Assembly (NCBI GenBank): GCA_964348665.1
Contig: CAYGDP010000004.1
Span: forward strand, 1 to 64,000
DNA from: CAYGDP01 sp964348665
Lineage (GTDB): Bacteria > Verrucomicrobiota > Verrucomicrobiia > Palsa-1439 > CAYGDP01
Length of the DNA: 64,000 nucleotides
Direction: 5' to 3'
Shown here: positions 41,251-49,418 of the stretch, piece by piece
Numbering within the stretch: position 1 is the stretch's first letter
Layout of the letters: each line of letters opens with the position of its first letter
The notes under the pieces: generated by a model
The model's database searches: none
The model's input: the letters and a program-made list of their open reading frames with translations, nothing else
Told to the model about the DNA's origin: nothing
Translations under genes and position numbers: made by a program

Positions 41251-41720
41251 TTTGCCTCCTTCGGGGTGGGGTCGGAAATGGCGCCGGCGAGAAGCAGTTC
41301 GCCACGTACAGGACGAAAGATCAATACACAACGATTGCTTGTCGTGTTCCCCTTGGAGCGCTCGTCGTATCCGATCCGGACGAGCGTGTCGCCGTCGGCG
41401 ACAAATTTGCGCGATGTTTCTGGCAACCGCATTTTGACAGTCGCGGTTTGGATCAGCTCGGTTTTTGTCAGTGTCCTGGAAATGCCTTCCGAATTTGTCT
41501 GGACCCGACTTTTAATTTCCTCGCCGGTCTTGCAGATCGTACCACCGTAACAGGAGGGGAGGTTGCTTTGGCTTGCTACAAGATTCCAATCTCCGCCGTT
41601 CGCTGCGTCCATGAATCTGGTAATTTGAGCTTTTAGTTTTTCAGGGTCCGGCAGATTGTCATCGGTATGGAGAGACGACACAACACCGGTGAAAACGAAG
41701 ATGTAAACGATGGACCTCAT
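41247..41720 (-). CDS. small secreted protein, paralogue 3
   Basis: The 157-residue protein has a signal-like start (MRSIVYIFVFTGVVSSLHT) and the shared central block LPETSRKFVADGDTLVRIGY. The N-terminal context, including the upstream promoter DNA, is clearly duplicated with the gene at 39994-40527. It is first in an operon with paralogue 2. Confidence 0.72.
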   Translation of the reverse strand: MRSIVYIFVFTGVVSSLHTDDNLPDPEKLKAQITRFMDAANGGDWNLVASQSNLPSCYGGTICKTGEEIKSRVQTNSEGISRTLTKTELIQTATVKMRLPETSRKFVADGDTLVRIGYDERSKGNTTSNRCVLIFRPVRGELLLAGAISDPTPKEAK

Positions 41721-41727
41721 CGCCGCG

Positions 41728-41756
41728 AATCTACGGCGGCCATCCATCGTTGTCAA
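41728..41756 (-). promoter_or_regulatory. promoter of small secreted paralogue 3 (leaderless type)
   Basis: A perfect TTGACA (41751-41756), 17-nt spacer, TAGATT (41728-41733), 7 nt to the ATG. Confidence 0.75.
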
Positions 41757-41770
41757 CCACGGGTCGCGCG

Positions 41771-42397
41771 CTACTTTTTCAAGACAGGCATCGGCTTGAT
41801 GTTATCGAGTTTGGTCGTGGTGACCGAGCCTTCCACGTGGCCGCACGTAGCGATGCCGATGAGAAATGTTTTGGGGAGCTCGATTTCTTGCGGCTCGCCG
41901 ATTTGTTCCCATTTCTTTCCATCGGTGGACCAATAGGCGCTGCATTCATTGCCTTTCTTGACCAATCGGATCCAAGCATTCGGGAAGGTGTATTCACCGA
42001 ATTCATTCCGGGTGTCGGACACGCCGTCATCTTCCAGCCGCCATTTCCAGGCGACGCCATGTTGCGAAGTCACGTCCACATAAACGTGGCGCGAGCCGGG
42101 CTTGTTGTCGGCGCGAATCATCAAACCGACTTGAGTCCACTCGTGCAATTCATCGAGGGACATGACGCGAGCGACCAACTCCACGTCGCCCATGGCGGAT
42201 GTGTAAATATAATGAAACGTATCGGCGCTGTCCCAGATATCGCTGCCGCCGGCTTTGATGGTGAATTCACCTTTGTTGCTGACGGTGACGCCGGCTTTAT
42301 CGGTCGTGCCGATGTTCTCGGCCTTCCATTCCTGCGCCCGGGCCGTCAGGGCTAACGCAACGATGCAAGAGGAAATTAAGAATTGAAATGTTTTCAT
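41771..42397 (-). CDS. secreted DUF1349-type concanavalin-like protein
   Basis: The 208-residue protein has a signal peptide (MKTFQFLISSCIVALALTARA) and a lectin-like fold pattern typical of DUF1349: GDVELVARVMSLDELHEWTQ, then VGLMIRADN, HVYVDVTSQHGVAWKWR and CSAYWSTDGKKWEQIG. Possibly carbohydrate-binding. GGAG precedes the ATG by 9 nt, and a separate promoter lies further upstream, so this mRNA has a normal leader. Confidence 0.82.
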   Translation of the reverse strand: MKTFQFLISSCIVALALTARAQEWKAENIGTTDKAGVTVSNKGEFTIKAGGSDIWDSADTFHYIYTSAMGDVELVARVMSLDELHEWTQVGLMIRADNKPGSRHVYVDVTSQHGVAWKWRLEDDGVSDTRNEFGEYTFPNAWIRLVKKGNECSAYWSTDGKKWEQIGEPQEIELPKTFLIGIATCGHVEGSVTTTKLDNIKPMPVLKK

Positions 42398-42418
42398 AGG
42401 ACATCTCCGATGCTGATG

Positions 42419-42447
42419 TTTGTAGCTTCGAATGAGGCGTGACGCAA
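42419..42447 (-). promoter_or_regulatory. promoter of the DUF1349 gene
   Basis: TTGCGT (42442-42447), 17-nt spacer, TACAAA (42419-42424), then a 21-nt region with GGAG before the ATG. Confidence 0.55.
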
Positions 42448-42790
42448 GTAAATACGATAAGTCAGTCCGAAGTTTCATTTTTTGATGTTCTCATTTGCTA
42501 GTCGTTGTGCAAGGAGTCAATTCTCAACATTGCAATCTTAGGCAGGCTCTAGTCTGGTATTTGACTTTCGCAAGGCGGTTGTTGAGAACTGTCCGTATAG
42601 CCATCCTACGTTTGGCGGTAACCGTTTTTCAAGCTGTGGTTTTGCTCCTGAACCATTCGCGATGTAAGAATGGTGTCTTGCTTGTAATCCTTCGACGGTG
42701 ACAAAGGGGATAGGTCGTTGAAGCTTGCTTGACCAGAAGGAGAACGGCGTGTATTAGAGGGCAGGCCACGTGGTCTTTTTCGAGCAGTTC
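42448..42790. other. intergenic region without a recognised gene
   Basis: Nothing recognisable apart from the tRNA-Ser that follows. Confidence 0.4.
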
Positions 42791-42882
42791 GGAGGGGTGC
42801 CAGAGTGGTTGAATGGGACGGTCTCGAAAACCGTTTTCGGCCTAACGGTCGAACGTGGGTTCGAATCCCACCCCCTCCGCCA
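42791..42882 (+). tRNA. tRNA-Ser (CGA)
   Basis: Acceptor GGAGGGG/CCCCTCC, anticodon loop CTCGAAA (anticodon CGA), a long variable arm typical of Ser tRNA, T-loop GGTTCGAATCC and an encoded CCA. Confidence 0.93.
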
Positions 42883-42904
42883 AGAACTTCAAGATAGGGT
42901 AACC

Positions 42905-43012
42905 GTGTATTACGTCTATGTGCTTCAAAGCGTCTCAACGGGACGGCTGTCCATCGGCAGCACCGCCGCGCCCGACAAGGGTTTCATCGCCCACTACGCT
43001 GATCGGACATAA
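42905..43012 (+). pseudogene. truncated GIY-YIG nuclease remnant
   Basis: The 35-codon frame VYYVYVLQSVSTGRLSIGST then AAPDKGFIAHYADRT matches the start of UvrC-like GIY-YIG proteins (YYVYVLxS...YIGST), but Ser replaces the second catalytic-motif Tyr and the rest is missing. It lies 22 bases after tRNA-Ser, a common target for integrating elements. Confidence 0.6.
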
Positions 43013-43120
43013 GCTATCAAGGGACATCGTCCATGACGTTGCATTCAGTTGGAAAACACTCTGATCGTGTAGCACACCTGAGTGGATGGCGAACATTGGT
43101 ATAAATGTTGCCCGACAGTT

Positions 43121-45022
43121 TCATCCTTTGCCTAGACGTAGATTGATTCGAACATCTGTATTGCTGGGTAAGTTGGTTTCCAAGACTTGATGTTTTCCTT
43201 CCCATGGGCCGGAAAGGCGGCTAACTCCACGCACTTCTAGCCAGGGGCCTAGGGCTGTCGTGAATCGCGCGTTACTCCAATTAAGAGATTTTGGAGGGAC
43301 AGCATTCTCGTTTGTGTCGAGGTTCAGTAAAGAGGTGCATCGGAGACCTGTCGTAATAAAATAGACCGGTGACTTTGTCGTTACATGGCGGAGTGTGATA
43401 TCGAGTCCGTCAGGGTTGAAGTTGTAGATTGCTGTGTACGGCCCGTTTGTGGCGGTGATCACCGCTCCCTGGCGTGTGATAGATTTCATTTCAATAATCA
43501 GCGGTTGTAAAAAAATGTACGCGCCTCGTGAATACGAGATGTTGTCGTCGAGCATATCTGCGACGCCGACCGCGAGCCGATGCAAGTTGCCATCCGCGCC
43601 AATCAGCGCAGTGTATTTAGGCGCAGTGATCTGATATTCACCGGAACGTCGCCTAAATTTTATCTTGCCAACTATTTCTTCTGCTTCGTCTGAAGAGGAA
43701 GCTGTGGAGGAAGATGGCCGGAACGATTCGGTTGCCGTGGATACGCCTAGCGAAGATTGCCTGTTTAATTTCCAAATGATTGCTGCGCTTCCACCCAAAA
43801 CGACGAGAGTAATGATGATAAACAAAACAGGCCCCCAAATCGGGGCTTTCACTGTATCTGGCAAATCAATCTCAGTGCTTGTTACTGGTGCAGAAACCTT
43901 CGGACGATACACTCCGGTTGGATTCGATGCGATGGCAGGGAGATGAGCGCTGGAAATGCGGGGATTGGTTCCGATGACCGAGCGAGCCACAACACGAGGT
44001 TTGCCGGCAATGCGGGATGTGCCAGCCACGCGTGGTCGGGGCAATGGTTTTGCAACGACTCGAGGCCGAGCGACAACGCGGGGAGTAGAAGGGCGGGTCG
44101 CGCGAAGCGCTTCGATCAGTTCCCCGGTTGTCTGAAATCGTTCTTCTGGTTTTTTCGATAATAACCGAAGCACGATTGAGGATGCCCATGCCGAGACGGG
44201 AGCAAACTTGCGCGGATCAGGAGGCGGCTCCGCTAAATGGGCGGCAATTGTCTCCATATCGGTTCCTTTGACAAACGGGGGACGTCCCGTGAACATTTCG
44301 AACGCGATCGCGCCGAGCATGTACAAATTGGCACGCGCATCCGCGTCCACAGCACCGCCCGCCTGTTCTGGGCTAAGATACGCGGGCGTTCCGCAGACCG
44401 TTTTGGTTTCAAAGGATTCCGTGCGGCTGAACAACGGCTGCGCCAGTGCGTAATCGCCCAGCTTGGCTTTGTCGTCGTTGTCGAATTTGATCTTGGAAGG
44501 GTTCAAATCGCGCGGGAAAAAATTCCGTTCATGGAGATATCCCAAGGCGCACGCCAGTTGATCTAGGATTTGCAGCGCTTCGGCTTCTTGCAGCGCGTCG
44601 TCCTTGAGCCGGTCGGTCAAGCTGCCGCCTTCGCAATACTCGGTGACGTAGAAGCAGACCTCGCCAATTTGTCCGGTGGAAATGATACGGATTAGGTGCG
44701 AATGATCGAATTCCTGCAGCTTGGCAACTTGTCCAAGGAAAGCCTCCGTACGTTCCGCGCCGCCGATTTGTTCGTCGCTCGGCACGCGCAGAGCGCATGC
44801 TTTTTCCGAATTCAGGTCGTACACGATATAGACTGATCCGTCGCCATCCACGCCGAGTGTTCCGGCAACCTCAAAATCGCCCAGCACATATCCGTCGCTA
44901 AGCAAGTGCGCTGGCAATACGACTTGCGCATTGCAACTGGGGCAGGGAATCTCGCTTCCCGCCTCATGTACACCGACGGGAAATAGAGCAAAACATTTTC
45001 GGCACGCGAATCGAAGTTCCAT
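43121..45022 (-). CDS. zinc-ribbon pseudokinase with a TM segment, copy 1
   Basis: The 633-residue protein has an N-terminal zinc ribbon (FACRKC...CPSC, about 6-35), a Ser/Thr kinase-like fold (about 48-300), a basic Pro/Arg-rich linker, a TM helix (PVLFIIITLVVLGGSAAIIW) and an unknown C-terminal domain (about 455-633). Catalytic residues are altered: the beta3 Lys is Arg (CALRVP), the HRD loop is PRDLNPSK (Lys and Asn changed) and DFG is GDY. It is therefore probably a pseudokinase. Next to a second copy with the same layout. Confidence 0.85.
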   Translation of the reverse strand: MELRFACRKCFALFPVGVHEAGSEIPCPSCNAQVVLPAHLLSDGYVLGDFEVAGTLGVDGDGSVYIVYDLNSEKACALRVPSDEQIGGAERTEAFLGQVAKLQEFDHSHLIRIISTGQIGEVCFYVTEYCEGGSLTDRLKDDALQEAEALQILDQLACALGYLHERNFFPRDLNPSKIKFDNDDKAKLGDYALAQPLFSRTESFETKTVCGTPAYLSPEQAGGAVDADARANLYMLGAIAFEMFTGRPPFVKGTDMETIAAHLAEPPPDPRKFAPVSAWASSIVLRLLSKKPEERFQTTGELIEALRATRPSTPRVVARPRVVAKPLPRPRVAGTSRIAGKPRVVARSVIGTNPRISSAHLPAIASNPTGVYRPKVSAPVTSTEIDLPDTVKAPIWGPVLFIIITLVVLGGSAAIIWKLNRQSSLGVSTATESFRPSSSTASSSDEAEEIVGKIKFRRRSGEYQITAPKYTALIGADGNLHRLAVGVADMLDDNISYSRGAYIFLQPLIIEMKSITRQGAVITATNGPYTAIYNFNPDGLDITLRHVTTKSPVYFITTGLRCTSLLNLDTNENAVPPKSLNWSNARFTTALGPWLEVRGVSRLSGPWEGKHQVLETNLPSNTDVRINLRLGKG

Positions 45023-45037
45023 CGTTTTCTGCTCCGC

Positions 45038-45066
45038 ATTCTAGCCGGGACTGGTCACACGGTCAA
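45038..45066 (-). promoter_or_regulatory. promoter of the first pseudokinase gene
   Basis: TTGACC (45061-45066), 17-nt spacer, TAGAAT (45038-45043), then 15 nt with GGAG before the ATG. Confidence 0.6.
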
Positions 45067-45078
45067 TCGTAGGTCGCA

Positions 45079-46848
45079 TTATTGTTTGCCAACTCGAATT
45101 TTCACCGTCGTATCACGGTCGCGCGGCGGCGTGGTTTCCCAGACTTGATGTTTTCCTGACCATGGTCCCCAAATACGTTCGCCTCCGTGTAGCTCCATCC
45201 AGATCCCCAGATTGGTATCCAGTCGCACGTCGCCCCACGGTTGAATCGTTGGAAGCGGTGCCGATTCTGCGCCCGGCAATTTTTTCACTGTTATGAAATG
45301 CAGGCTTGGGATGACGATATATTTGGGTTCTCCGTTTCCTCGATGCCGCAATGTGATGTCAATTCCTTCGTCGCCGAAATCGTAGATCGCAGTGAAAGTG
45401 CCATCGGTGGCGGTGATCGTTGTCCCTCGTCGAGTCAGGGATTCGAGGTCAAGCGGTTGTTTCCAATAGTAATAGGCGCCACGCGATACACCCACGGTAT
45501 CGTCCAGTAAATCCATGTTGCCAATCTCGAGTTTGTGAAGATTGCCATCCGGGCCGACTCGCGCCCGGTAGCGTGATGTTGTAATGTTGTATTCACCCTC
45601 GCGTTTTCGGATTTTCACCGCTCCGCTGGTTTCATCGTCCACCGTCACAGCACCAGATTTATGTTTGGAGTTGTTCGGTGACGAAGCAGCTGCTTGCGAT
45701 GATCGTCCCGATTTTTCGAAAGCGACCCAGGTGACCGCTAGGCCGCAAATAATGATCAGGATAACACCGGCCAGTAATGCGACTTTTTTGTTGGAACTCA
45801 CTTCCGGTTGAGCTGAACTGGACGGAGATGGATTCTGCGGTGCGACGATGCGCGGCTTTGGGGGAGGTTTTTCGATCACGCGAGCGGTTTGAGGGGATGG
45901 CGCCGGCGGTTTGACCACTCGTGGATGCGGCGATCGGAGCGTGGCAATGAAATCCGCCGCCGAAGGGAAGCGGTCGGCTGGGTTTTTTGCCAACAATCGC
46001 TGTACAAGCACGGCGGCGGCGGCGGAGACGCCAAAGAGCTTTGTTAAATCCGGCGGCGATTCATTCAAATGCGCGGCGATGGTTTCCATCTCGGTCTTTT
46101 TCGCAAACGGCGGGCGGCCTGTCAGCATTTCGAACGCAATCACCCCCAGAGTGTAAAGATTGCTGCGCGCATCGGGATCGCCGCCGCTGGCTTGTTCGGG
46201 ACTGATGTAAGTCGGTGTCCCGTAAATTGTTTTGGTTTCAAACGACTGGGTCCGGCTGAAGAGTGGTTGCGCCAGCATGTAATCGCCGATTTTGGCTGTC
46301 CCTGTCGCATCAAACATCACTTTCGCGGGAGTGAGGTCTCGCGGGAAAAAATTGTTTTGATGAAGGCATTCAAGACCGCTGCCGAGTTGGTCCAGGATTG
46401 ACAAGGTAGTGGGTTCATCCAGCTGGCCATGGTGAATCCGATCCGCCAGGCTGCCTCGGTCACAATATTCCATGACGTAAAAGCAAACCGGGCCGATTCG
46501 CCCCGTCGAAATTATCCGGATCAAATTGGGATGGCCGAGCTTCTGCAATTCGGACACTTGACGAAAAAATGTTTCCTCATCATCGCCGCCCAGGAGTTTG
46601 TCGTCTGGCACGCGCAACGCCAGCGGCGCGTTCGTTCTCGTGTCGTAAACCAAATGAATCGCGCCATCTAAGCCCGCGCCAATCGGTCCAGCGATTTCAA
46701 ACTCGCCAAGTAAATAACCTCTCGTGAGCGGATTGGCCGGCAGAGTTTGGGGCGTACCACAGTTCAGGCATGACCAGGGACCGCCCATTTGATCGGGCGA
46801 GATCGCTCCCCGACTCTGACATTTTACACAAACAAACCGCAGGGACAT
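45079..46848 (-). CDS. zinc-ribbon pseudokinase with a TM segment, copy 2
   Basis: The 589-residue paralogue of the preceding protein has the zinc ribbon FVCVKCQSRGAISPD...CLNC, a kinase fold with the same altered residues (LALRVP, FPRDLTPAK, KIGDYML), a TM segment (VALLAGVILIIICGLAVTWV) and the same C-terminal domain (EYNITTSRYRARVGPDGNLH, HQVWETT). AAGGAGG lies 12 nt before the ATG chosen. The shared degenerate sites show the loss of the canonical residues predates the duplication. Confidence 0.85.
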   Translation of the reverse strand: MSLRFVCVKCQSRGAISPDQMGGPWSCLNCGTPQTLPANPLTRGYLLGEFEIAGPIGAGLDGAIHLVYDTRTNAPLALRVPDDKLLGGDDEETFFRQVSELQKLGHPNLIRIISTGRIGPVCFYVMEYCDRGSLADRIHHGQLDEPTTLSILDQLGSGLECLHQNNFFPRDLTPAKVMFDATGTAKIGDYMLAQPLFSRTQSFETKTIYGTPTYISPEQASGGDPDARSNLYTLGVIAFEMLTGRPPFAKKTEMETIAAHLNESPPDLTKLFGVSAAAAVLVQRLLAKNPADRFPSAADFIATLRSPHPRVVKPPAPSPQTARVIEKPPPKPRIVAPQNPSPSSSAQPEVSSNKKVALLAGVILIIICGLAVTWVAFEKSGRSSQAAASSPNNSKHKSGAVTVDDETSGAVKIRKREGEYNITTSRYRARVGPDGNLHKLEIGNMDLLDDTVGVSRGAYYYWKQPLDLESLTRRGTTITATDGTFTAIYDFGDEGIDITLRHRGNGEPKYIVIPSLHFITVKKLPGAESAPLPTIQPWGDVRLDTNLGIWMELHGGERIWGPWSGKHQVWETTPPRDRDTTVKIRVGKQ

Positions 46849-46899
46849 GTGGCTGGAAAATCCTCCTTGCAGCAAGAGTAACGACAGAAATAGTTTCCG

Positions 46900-47655
46900 T
46901 CAACACCCGGCCTCGATCGTAATTCTCCGAAGTTGTTGATATGCCATCTGGACCAAAGGCAATAGGTGCTCCACATCTTCGCGATTGTATTGCACCAGCG
47001 CGCGGAGCGCTTGCCGGTCGTTTCGATCTTCAAATTGCCGCCAAAGAATTACTGCGTCGTATCCATTCATCCCGCGCGTTTCTTCACTACGCATCATCCC
47101 CAACTGTCCCTCAATCATTTTAAGCCCGCCGCACAATCCCAATCGGCGAAGCGCGAATCGAAGGTCAATGTGCAGTTGATTCAGTCGCGCTCGCGGAAAT
47201 CGTCGCCGCAACATCGGTAAATCAAATTGCGCCCCGTTGAATGTCACCAGTAACGGATACTCCGCGATCGCATCGGGAAACTTGTGGAGATTGTCGTTCT
47301 GCACAAATGTTTGAGTTTGTTTGCCATCAAACAATCCGATGATCGTAATGTCGCCGGCATCCGTTCCGCCGTTCGTCTCGATATCGACAAACGCTGCGTG
47401 GTCGCCAAATTCCTCGTACGCGCGCCAATGCTCGATCGCAGGCAATAATTTCGCGAAATACTCGCTATCAACCTGCTGTAAACGAGCCGCGGATTCGCCC
47501 AGCCATCGGTGGATGTGATCCTTTCGCGCTGCCGACCAACGCAGTGCAGCGGCTTGTGCGGCGAAATCATCCCAGGCGCGAATTCCCCCGCGCCAGAGCC
47601 GCTGTTCGGTTGCCGGTCCGATATGGGGAATGTGGAGAAAGGTATTGCGAAGCAT
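46900..47655 (-). CDS. YprB-like RNase H-fold exonuclease
   Basis: The 251-residue protein has the ribonuclease H-like YprB domain: AAFVDIETNGG (Asp-x-Glu), YPLLVTFNGAQFDLPMLRRR, HIDLRFALRRLG and VQYNREDVEHLLPLV with the last Asp. The family is related to DnaQ-like 3'-5' exonucleases. An N-terminal helical part (HIPHIGPATEQRLWRGGI) resembles a helix-hairpin-helix. The Met at 47655 is preferred over the upstream start. Confidence 0.85.
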   Translation of the reverse strand: MLRNTFLHIPHIGPATEQRLWRGGIRAWDDFAAQAAALRWSAARKDHIHRWLGESAARLQQVDSEYFAKLLPAIEHWRAYEEFGDHAAFVDIETNGGTDAGDITIIGLFDGKQTQTFVQNDNLHKFPDAIAEYPLLVTFNGAQFDLPMLRRRFPRARLNQLHIDLRFALRRLGLCGGLKMIEGQLGMMRSEETRGMNGYDAVILWRQFEDRNDRQALRALVQYNREDVEHLLPLVQMAYQQLRRITIEAGC

Positions 47656-47744
47656 GAAACCAATGTGCCTCAAATCAGGGTGTTTGTAGAGGCACAAAAA
47701 AACAAAAGGACAGAGAGCGCTTCAATTGCCAGAAGGCCCAAGTT

Positions 47745-47819
47745 TGGCTCCTCGGGTAGGACTCGAACCTACAACCACACGGTTAACAGCCGCGTGCTCT
47801 ACCATTGAGCTACCGAGGA
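47745..47819 (-). tRNA. tRNA-Asn (GTT)
   Basis: Minus-strand cloverleaf: acceptor TCCTCGG/CCGAGGA, D-arm TAGCTCAATGGTAGAGCA, anticodon loop CTGTTAA (anticodon GTT), T-loop GGTTCGAGTCC and an encoded CCA. Confidence 0.94.
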
Positions 47820-48222
47820 ATCCGAGCGCGGGCACTATAACGCGGGAATGCCGAGCGGTCAACTTCAAGACTTTGTAGGATTACCCTAGGCGTATATGTC
47901 TTTAAGCCACGGTCGTTCTCGACTGACGGATTAACAGCCGAGTACTCTACCATTTAACTAGCGAGGAATCTAGCGGTGGGGAAATACTTGGCTCTGATGC
48001 GAAAGTCAATGGCAGAGCAAGAAAAGTGGGCGCGCTCGGTGTAATGACCCTAATTCCCTGCCCACGCACACCAGTTCAATATCGGACATTTGAGACAACG
48101 ATCGTTGTGAAATTTGTCGTATTCCTACGGATTGATTTTTGCCACGACTCCGTATATCTGGTCGCCTGATTGAATGTGACTAGTACGTCCGGAATCGTGA
48201 TGCTCGGACCTGTGTTGAACAG
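47820..48222. other. intergenic region with a tRNA-Asn remnant
   Basis: Apart from the tRNA fragment at 47924-47969 there is no recognisable gene. The region reads as decayed DNA. Confidence 0.4.
47924..47969 (-). pseudogene. 5'-half remnant of a tRNA-Asn gene
   Basis: The sequence ttaacagccg.gt.ctctaccatt.a.cta.cgaggaa matches the 5' half of the intact tRNA-Asn 105 bases away, from the acceptor strand to the anticodon loop, with scattered changes. The T-arm half is missing. Confidence 0.75.
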
Positions 48223-48251
48223 TTGACCGTTTTGATCGGTCGAACTAAAAG
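48223..48251 (+). promoter_or_regulatory. promoter of the second UGA-containing gene
   Basis: TTGACC (48223-48228), 17-nt spacer, TAAAAG (48246-48251), followed by a leader with AAAGGAG 6 nt before the ATG. Confidence 0.6.
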
Positions 48252-48275
48252 AACACGCAAACAAAGGAGATGCCG

Positions 48276-48812
48276 ATGAACCTACGACTCTCGATTGTAA
48301 CGACAGCCCTGTTGGCACTTACCGTCCCGGGTGTTGCCGAAGTGAAATCCGGGTTGCAGGTGGGTGAACAAGTGCCCGCTTACAATCCGAAACACGTGGC
48401 CGGTCCGGATGCGGGCACCAATACCTGTCCGGTTTGAAAATACGGCGCGCGCCCCGCCGTCCAGATCATCATCAATGATGACGGGGCCAATTCCGCCAGT
48501 TTGGCGGAAAAACTCGAAAAGACCGTTGCCGCGAACAACACGCTCAAGGGTTTTGTCGTTTTCACGAACGGCGACCCGGCGCAGCTCAAGAAAATCGCCG
48601 GCGACAAAAACATCAATAATATCGCCATTGCCTACCTCCGCAACGGCGCAGACGGCAACGGCACGAGCGTGTTCGACGCCCTCAAGATCAACAAGGACGC
48701 CAAGAACACCATTCTCGTGTACAAAAAACGCAGGGTTGTCGCGAACTTCGTCAATGTGGACGCCGAAAAATTCAGCGACGTTGATGCCGCAATCAAGAGA
48801 ATGTTCGAGTAG
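48276..48812 (+). CDS. candidate selenoprotein: secreted CPVU protein
   Basis: Reading the TGA at 48435-48437 as Sec gives one 178-residue frame: signal peptide (MNLRLSIVTTALLALTVPGVA), then AYNPKHVAGPDAGTNTCPVU at residues 35-54, KYGARPAVQIIINDDGANSA and a thioredoxin-like remainder (LKGFVVFTNGDPAQLKKIAG, FDALKINKDAKNTILVYKKR). The UGA takes the second Cys position of a CxxC motif. A 6-bp hairpin (ACGGCG/CGCCGT, 48442-48460) lies just after it, closer than usual for a bacterial SECIS. A promoter and a strong ribosome-binding site show the 5' part is a true gene start. The alternative is a nonsense mutation. Confidence 0.75.
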
Positions 48813-48914
48813 CGCCCGCGAGATGTGCTGGCGCTATCGTCCCGGCAGGGCGCACGCCTTGCCAAAAAATCATGGGTCTTGTAGTTCGAGTCGAAGACGA
48901 TAAGAATCTCGCCA

Positions 48915-49370
48915 ATGTCAAAGCCTGTTCCCAAGCCAATCAATCCAACGGAACTGAGGGACCTCGCGGGCGCCGTGATCAAGGCCGACCGGTTTCCCAT
49001 GTTGGCGACCATGGATGGCGATCAGCCGCGGCTGCGGCCGGTGTCGCCCGTGCGGACCGACGGTTTCACGATCTACGTTGCCAACTTGCGTGCGTATCAC
49101 AAGACACAGGAGATCACGGCAAACGCGAAGGTCGAACTTTGTTATCTCGATGAGCATCACAATCAAGTGCGGTTGACGGGCCGAGCGGAAATGTTGACTG
49201 ACCGCGCGTTATTGCAGGAGATTTGGGATGCGAACCCGCTACTGCGTCAGTTTCTTGGTTCGGTCGAGAATCCGCAGTTGATCGTTTATCGGATCATTCC
49301 GACGCAGGTGCGCTATATGCAGGAATGGGCATTGGAGTACTACGATGTGCCGTTTACCAAGACGAGCTAG
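48915..49370 (+). CDS. pyridoxamine 5'-phosphate oxidase family protein
   Basis: The 151-residue protein has the FMN-binding split-barrel pattern: ADRFPMLATMDGDQPRLRPV, GFTIYVANLRAYHKTQEITA and VELCYLDEHHNQVRLTGRAE. Such small members bind FMN or F420 and reduce varied substrates. A promoter TTGTAG-N16-TAAGAA ends 8 nt before the ATG. Confidence 0.88.
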   Translation: MSKPVPKPINPTELRDLAGAVIKADRFPMLATMDGDQPRLRPVSPVRTDGFTIYVANLRAYHKTQEITANAKVELCYLDEHHNQVRLTGRAEMLTDRALLQEIWDANPLLRQFLGSVENPQLIVYRIIPTQVRYMQEWALEYYDVPFTKTS

Positions 49371-49382
49371 GGGATTTTGCGC

Positions 49383-49411
49383 TTGCGTGGTGGCGCGCCG
49401 TGTTTTAGGTT
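49383..49411 (+). promoter_or_regulatory. nuoA promoter (leaderless type)
   Basis: TTGCGT (49383-49388), 17-nt spacer, TAGGTT (49406-49411), 7 nt to the ATG. Confidence 0.6.
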
Positions 49412-49418
49412 CACACCG

